From the NCBI GenBank assembly GCA_943333015.1, contig CALQRR010000032.1, forward strand, positions 1-9,388: a stretch of 9,388 nucleotides of DNA, in the 5' to 3' direction. The position numbers were made by a program, and so were the translations under genes. Within the stretch, counting starts at the first letter, position 1. Each line of letters begins with the position of its first letter. Below, piece after piece: positions 6,195 to 9,388 of this stretch. This DNA comes from Chitinophaga pinensis (lineage in GTDB: Bacteria; Bacteroidota; Bacteroidia; M30B66). The notes under the pieces were generated by a model, which saw only the letters and a program-made list of their open reading frames with translations, was not told where the DNA came from and searched no databases.

Positions 6195-6986
6195 TCAAAG
6201 CACTTTTTCGTAGGCAAATTCCTGAATGGCGGTGAAGCACTCTTTTTCCTGTTCGATAAAGCCGGCGTGACCGCACTGTTCGATCACGACTAGTTTGGCA
6301 TTGGGAACCTGGCGGTGCATTTCTTCTATCCGTTCGAGCGGGATGAGAAAATCGTCCTGGCCGGCGATGAACAGAATCGGATACTTGGCATTTTTGAGCA
6401 TTTTAGTTCGGTCGGCGCGGTCGCGCATGCCCCGGATTGCTGCGATGATGCCTTCTTTGGGTTGCTTGGCCGCAATCTTCACCAATTTAAAAATCCGTTT
6501 ACTGGCTTTAGCGCCGCTGCGCTCGAAAAACAGGTTGGGAATAACGGATGTGATGTACTTCATCTTGTGCGCATCGGCTGCTTTGATGGCGCGTTCCCGG
6601 TCGTTCTGACGCTCTTTGGTATCGGCAAACGAGATGGAGCTGAAGAGTACCAGACCGCGGACTTTATCGGGAAAGGTTTCGGCAAACGCGAGTGCAACAT
6701 ACCCGCCCATGGAATGTCCGACGAGGAGTGCTTTTTCCACTTTTTCGGCTTCCAGAACGGCACGCACGGTATCGGCCATGAATTCCATGCTGTGCACCTC
6801 ACCAAAAACGGAGGATTTTCCATGCCCTGGCAGATTGATGCGGATGACCCGAAACCGGTTGCTCAATTTGCAGGAATACTGTTTCCAGATTTTGGCACTT
6901 TCCATGTGACCGTGCAGAAAAACGATGACAGGGCCTTGTCCTTCTACTTTGTAACGGATTTCTCCGTTTGAAAACGCGATTTGCAT
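6195..6986 (-). CDS. Alpha/beta fold hydrolase
   Basis: This 263-residue single-domain alpha/beta hydrolase has the full catalytic set. The oxyanion-hole motif is FLHGHMES (23-30) and the turn PGHGKS is at 53-58. The nucleophile elbow is GHSMGG, with Ser92. The acid is probably Asp212 in AGQDDFLIP, and the general base is His240 in CGHAGFIEQ. The cap region (~120-195) is basic, with many Lys/Arg. No signal peptide is present, so a cytoplasmic esterase, lipase-like or C-C hydrolase is likely; the substrate cannot be told from sequence. It stands alone on the minus strand, divergent from icd and convergent with thiL. The ATG at 6986 starts [16 protein letters not shown], a normal first beta-strand. 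A near-match to the -7 box (TATTTTG, one base short) lies about 20 bp upstream of the ATG. Confidence 0.93.
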   Translation of the reverse strand: MQIAFSNGEIRYKVEGQGPVIVFLHGHMESAKIWKQYSCKLSNRFRVIRINLPGHGKSSVFGEVHSMEFMADTVRAVLEAEKVEKALLVGHSMGGYVALAFAETFPDKVRGLVLFSSISFADTKERQNDRERAIKAADAHKMKYITSVIPNLFFERSGAKASKRIFKLVKIAAKQPKEGIIAAIRGMRDRADRTKMLKNAKYPILFIAGQDDFLIPLERIEEMHRQVPNAKLVVIEQCGHAGFIEQEKECFTAIQEFAYEKVL

Positions 6987-7024
6987 GGAGTGGTGTTTCG
7001 GAGCGCAAAATACATTTTTTCATC

Positions 7025-7054
7025 GTGGAATGTTCCGCCCCAATGTTACGTTTT
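7025..7054 (+). promoter_or_regulatory. Weak candidate icd promoter
   Basis: GTG (7025-7027), then 19 bp, then TACGTTTT (7047-7054) matches the Bacteroidota pattern TTG-N19-TAnnTTTG with one mismatch in each half. It would give a leader of about 125 nt that includes the 7062-7082 hairpin. This is only suggestive, because other imperfect boxes exist nearby (TACATTTT at 7011-7018). Confidence 0.22.
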
Positions 7055-7091
7055 AGGCGCAGGCTGCAGAAAATGCAAGGCCAAAGAAACT

Positions 7092-7158
7092 CGGAAATCG
7101 CACTTGCGGAAATGCCTTCAGTTCGCGTCCTTTGCAGCCCCGGAAATGAAATTTTCCG
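7092..7158. repeat. CGGAAAT repeat cluster with terminal inverted repeat upstream of icd
   Basis: Three direct copies of CGGAAAT start at 7092, 7107 and 7141. The last one also forms a perfect inverted repeat, CGGAAA-N6-TTTCCG (7141-7158), ending 28 bp before the icd ATG. This layout would suit an operator or a 5' leader structure, but no regulator is known from the window. Confidence 0.4.
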
Positions 7159-7186
7159 AACACATTCATCGCCTCATTCTCATACT

Positions 7187-8413
7187 ATGAACAAGATCAA
7201 AGTCGCTAATCCGGTCGTTGAACTCGACGGAGATGAAATGACCCGAATCATCTGGCATTTCATCAAGGATAAACTTATCCTTCCCTACATGGACATCGAT
7301 ATCAAGTATTTCGATTTGGGTATGGAGCACCGCGATGCCACCAACGATCAGGTGACTATTGATGCTGCCGAGGCGATTAAGAAATACAATGTGGGTATTA
7401 AGTGCGCCACGATCACGCCCGATGAGGAGCGTGTGAAAGAATTTGGTCTGAAGCAGATGTGGAAGAGCCCGAATGGCACTATCCGTAACATTCTCGATGG
7501 AACGGTTTTCCGTGAGCCAATCGTGTGTAAAAACGTACCGCGTTTGGTTCCAAACTGGACGGCTCCGATTTGCATTGGCCGTCATGCGTTTGGCGATCAG
7601 TATCGTGCAACCGATTTCCGCACATCTGGAAAAGGAAAACTGACGATTAAATTTGAAGGCGAAGACGGACAAGTGATCGAGCATGAAGTTTACAACTTCA
7701 AAGGCGATGGCGTTGCACTGGCGATGTACAATACCGATGAGTCCATTCGTGGATTTGCCCGTGCGTGTTTCAACCAGGCAATCAGCAAAAAATGGCCCCT
7801 GTACTTAAGTACTAAAAACACCATCCTAAAAAAATACGATGGTCGTTTCAAGGATATCTTCGAAGAGATCTATCAGGCAGAATTCAAAGCAACGATGGAT
7901 GCTGCAGGCATTACCTACGAGCACCGTTTGATCGATGACATGGTGGCATCGGCGTTGAAATGGAATGGCAATTTTGTTTGGGCATGTAAAAACTACGACG
8001 GTGACGTACAAAGTGATACTGTTGCTCAAGGTTTTGGTTCGTTAGGTTTGATGACGTCCGTATTGGTTACGCCAGATGGAAAAACGATGGAAGCAGAAGC
8101 AGCTCACGGAACGGTAACGCGTCACTTCCGGATGCATCAGCAAGGCAAAAAAACCAGCACCAACCCAATCGCCAGCATTTTTGCATGGACACGTGGTTTG
8201 GAGCATCGCGGCCGTTTGGACAACAACCAAGAGCTTATCAACTTCTGCCAAACGCTTGAAAAAGTATGTGTAGATGTGGTGGAAAGCGGCAAAATGACCA
8301 AAGATTTGGCCGTGTGTATTTATGGGAACAAGGTCAGCGAAGGCCAGTACCTCCATACCGAGGACTTCCTGGAAGCTTTGAATCAGGAACTTCAATCACG
8401 TTTGGGAGCATAA
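7187..8413 (+). CDS. icd: NADP-dependent isocitrate dehydrogenase, eukaryote-like (homodimeric) type
   Basis: This 408-residue enzyme oxidatively decarboxylates isocitrate to 2-oxoglutarate in the TCA cycle, making NADPH. The sequence follows the human IDH1/yeast IDP type instead of E. coli Icd. Isocitrate contacts are seen in KSPNGTIRN (Ser94, Asn96, Arg100), Arg109, and [13 protein letters not shown] (Arg132, Tyr139). Metal-binding acids are in RLIDDMVA (250-251) and NYDGDVQSD (Asp273, Asp277). HGTVTRH (307-313) contains the Arg/His pair that marks NADP preference in this family. The frame is open for 73 codons upstream, but the product only becomes IDH-like at [20 protein letters not shown], so ATG 7187 is the start. 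No Shine-Dalgarno is visible. The C-terminus ends 30 bp before a strong terminator, so the gene is probably transcribed alone. Confidence 0.96.
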   Translation: MNKIKVANPVVELDGDEMTRIIWHFIKDKLILPYMDIDIKYFDLGMEHRDATNDQVTIDAAEAIKKYNVGIKCATITPDEERVKEFGLKQMWKSPNGTIRNILDGTVFREPIVCKNVPRLVPNWTAPICIGRHAFGDQYRATDFRTSGKGKLTIKFEGEDGQVIEHEVYNFKGDGVALAMYNTDESIRGFARACFNQAISKKWPLYLSTKNTILKKYDGRFKDIFEEIYQAEFKATMDAAGITYEHRLIDDMVASALKWNGNFVWACKNYDGDVQSDTVAQGFGSLGLMTSVLVTPDGKTMEAEAAHGTVTRHFRMHQQGKKTSTNPIASIFAWTRGLEHRGRLDNNQELINFCQTLEKVCVDVVESGKMTKDLAVCIYGNKVSEGQYLHTEDFLEALNQELQSRLGA

Positions 8414-8442
8414 TTTAATCCCGATTCAGCAAACTCTTTATA

Positions 8443-8471
8443 CCTCGACTTCGGTCGGGGCTTTTTTGTTT
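8443..8471 (+). terminator. Rho-independent terminator of icd
   Basis: CCTCGAC-TTCG-GTCGGGG (8443-8460) is a 7-bp stem (one T-G wobble) closed by a C(UUCG)G tetraloop. It is followed by C and a T-rich tract (TTTTTTGTTTT, 8462-8472). The tract runs into the recJ stop codon on the other strand. There is no T run in the opposite direction, so it appears to serve icd only. Confidence 0.9.
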
Positions 8472-9388
8472 TAGCACCGCATATCTTTCACCATCCACTG
8501 AAGGGTGACTTTCCCATTCCAGTGATTTTCTTCCAGCGTATAACACACATCCACCGGAATACCGCGTGAAAATGTGGGTTGCATCTCGGCCATCCCAAAC
8601 GCAATGGCATCATAAAAAGGCTGTCCGGGTTTGCCGAGTTTCAGTTTGAGGTGATGCGTTCCCACAATGCGGGCATTCCCATCATCGAGCAGGTGCGGCG
8701 TCATAAAAACGGGCGCCATATTTCCAGGGCCAAAGGGAGCAAACTGTTTCAGGATGCGGTAAAACTTTGGATGGATGTCGGAAGGCTCTAGTTCCATATC
8801 AATCTCCACCTCCGGAATCAGAGATGCTTCCTGAATACTCCCGGCAACGATCTCCTCAAAACGGAGACGGAAAGCTTCCACATTTTCGAGCGGCATGGTC
8901 ATACCGGCGGCGTATTTGTGTCCGCCAAACTGCTCCAGCAAATCAGCGCAGGCCGAAATGGCTTCATGCACATCAAATCCTTTCACAGATCGGGCACTCC
9001 CGGTCGCTTTTCCATTCGATTCGGTGAGAATAATGGTCGGCCGGTAATACTTTTCCATCACCCGTGAAGCAACAATTCCAACTACGCCCTTGTGCCAATC
9101 GGCCTTAAATAAGACGGTACTTCTAGCTTCCCGGTTATTTTCGTTCGAATCGAGTATGGCCAAAGCTTCCATCGTCATCAGCTGATCAAGGTCTTTTCGC
9201 CTAACATTTTGGATATTGATGTGCGACAAAATCTCTTCTGCCGTTGCTTCGTCCTCGGTAATGAGCAACTCAACAGCTTTCTTACCATGGTCAATTCGTC
9301 CGGCGGCATTGATGCGGGGTGCAGCTGTAAACACCAGATCCGAAATACTGAATTCTTTGGTGGGATTGCTTTGTGCACCTTCTTTGCC
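8471..9388 (-). CDS. recJ: Single-stranded-DNA-specific exonuclease RecJ, C-terminal part, 5' end outside window
   Basis: The frame is open from the right edge to TAA at 8471-8473, giving 305 visible residues, about half of a typical RecJ. The visible part begins near the end of the DHH catalytic domain (AAPRINAAGR). It runs through HKGVVGIVASR (~99-109 of the fragment) into the DHHA1 domain, with TGSARSVKGFDVHEA and the nucleic-acid-binding GGHKYAAG motif (155-162). It ends in the OB-like C-terminal domain (~208-305, with FAPFGPGN and VTLQWMVKD). RecJ degrades single-stranded DNA 5' to 3' in recombination and mismatch/base-excision repair. The N-terminal DHH motifs that bind Mn are beyond the window. 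The codon at 9334 (GTG) is internal, because the homology clearly continues upstream of it. It converges on icd, with 57 bp between the stops. Confidence 0.94.
   Translation of the reverse strand, partial: GKEGAQSNPTKEFSISDLVFTAAPRINAAGRIDHGKKAVELLITEDEATAEEILSHINIQNVRRKDLDQLMTMEALAILDSNENNREARSTVLFKADWHKGVVGIVASRVMEKYYRPTIILTESNGKATGSARSVKGFDVHEAISACADLLEQFGGHKYAAGMTMPLENVEAFRLRFEEIVAGSIQEASLIPEVEIDMELEPSDIHPKFYRILKQFAPFGPGNMAPVFMTPHLLDDGNARIVGTHHLKLKLGKPGQPFYDAIAFGMAEMQPTFSRGIPVDVCYTLEENHWNGKVTLQWMVKDMRC

Larger units (their letters stand above)
6987..7186. other. Divergent intergenic region between hydrolase and icd
   Basis: These 200 bp hold the leaders of two divergent genes. The plus-strand frame is open through it (from 6968), but the encoded residues have no isocitrate dehydrogenase character and I treat them as non-coding. 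It contains a bulged hairpin at 7062-7082 (GGC-TGCA-GAAAA-TGCA-AG-GCC) and a cluster of CGGAAAT copies nearer icd. Confidence 0.5.

Noticed and set aside
5687..6217. 176-codon minus-strand open frame covering the thiL 3' end and the intergenic region
   Set aside because: It is antisense to thiL with no family signal; the codons in the gap cross the inverted-repeat element and look non-coding.
6315..6971. 218-codon plus-strand open frame opposite the alpha/beta hydrolase
   Set aside because: It mirrors the hydrolase gene on the other strand. The hydrolase has a complete catalytic triad, while the antisense product shows no recognisable motif.
6968..7186. 73-codon N-terminal extension of isocitrate dehydrogenase
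   Set aside because: The residues are unlike any IDH N-terminus, and the family start is clear at [10 protein letters not shown] (7187). A transit-peptide-like leader has no role in a bacterium.
1..9388. CRISPR arrays, tRNA/rRNA genes, insertion sequences, phage or defence genes
   Set aside because: I looked for regular repeats, clover-leaf sequences, transposase or integrase motifs and terminal repeats by eye and saw none; the genes are mostly housekeeping.

Overview
The window (9,388 bp) looks like ordinary chromosome from a member of the Bacteroidota. This rests on three things seen here: gene families of the Bacteroidota type (the NDH-2 C-terminus, the eukaryote-like NADP-isocitrate dehydrogenase, the GAF histidine kinase); starts with little or no Shine-Dalgarno sequence and A/T-rich leaders; and two exact matches to the TAnnTTTG -7 promoter element in one divergent intergenic region. 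I cannot assign a genus.

Layout from left to right. (1) 1-280 (+): C-terminal end of a type II NADH dehydrogenase. It converges on and overlaps by 20 bp a GAF-domain sensor histidine kinase (261-1463, -). (2) A minus-strand pair with a 6-bp gap: a CPBP intramembrane protease (2819-3766) followed by a 404-residue membrane di-iron hydroxylase of the fatty acid hydroxylase/sterol desaturase superfamily (1598-2812), which resembles animal alkylglycerol monooxygenase (AGMO/TMEM195). (3) A 142-bp divergent promoter region, then a plus-strand pair: dusB (tRNA dihydrouridine synthase, 3909-4910) and thiL (thiamine-monophosphate kinase, 4913-5983), which are essentially abutting. (4) A 211-bp non-coding stretch rich in inverted repeats, then an alpha/beta hydrolase (6195-6986, -). 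(5) A 200-bp divergent region with repeated CGGAAAT motifs, then icd (7187-8413, +), a clear UUCG-loop terminator, and the C-terminal part of recJ (8471-9388, -), cut by the window edge.

Most genes are core housekeeping: respiration, TCA cycle, tRNA modification, thiamine cofactor synthesis and DNA repair. They are not one pathway. The least understood part is the CPBP protease/AGMO-like hydroxylase pair, a likely membrane-lipid or membrane-protein unit. I see no mobile element, CRISPR array, tRNA, rRNA, phage or defence system, and nothing I would call a new multi-gene system. The most unusual signals are the AGMO-like pair, the structured intergenic element at 5984-6194, and the CGGAAAT repeat cluster before icd.
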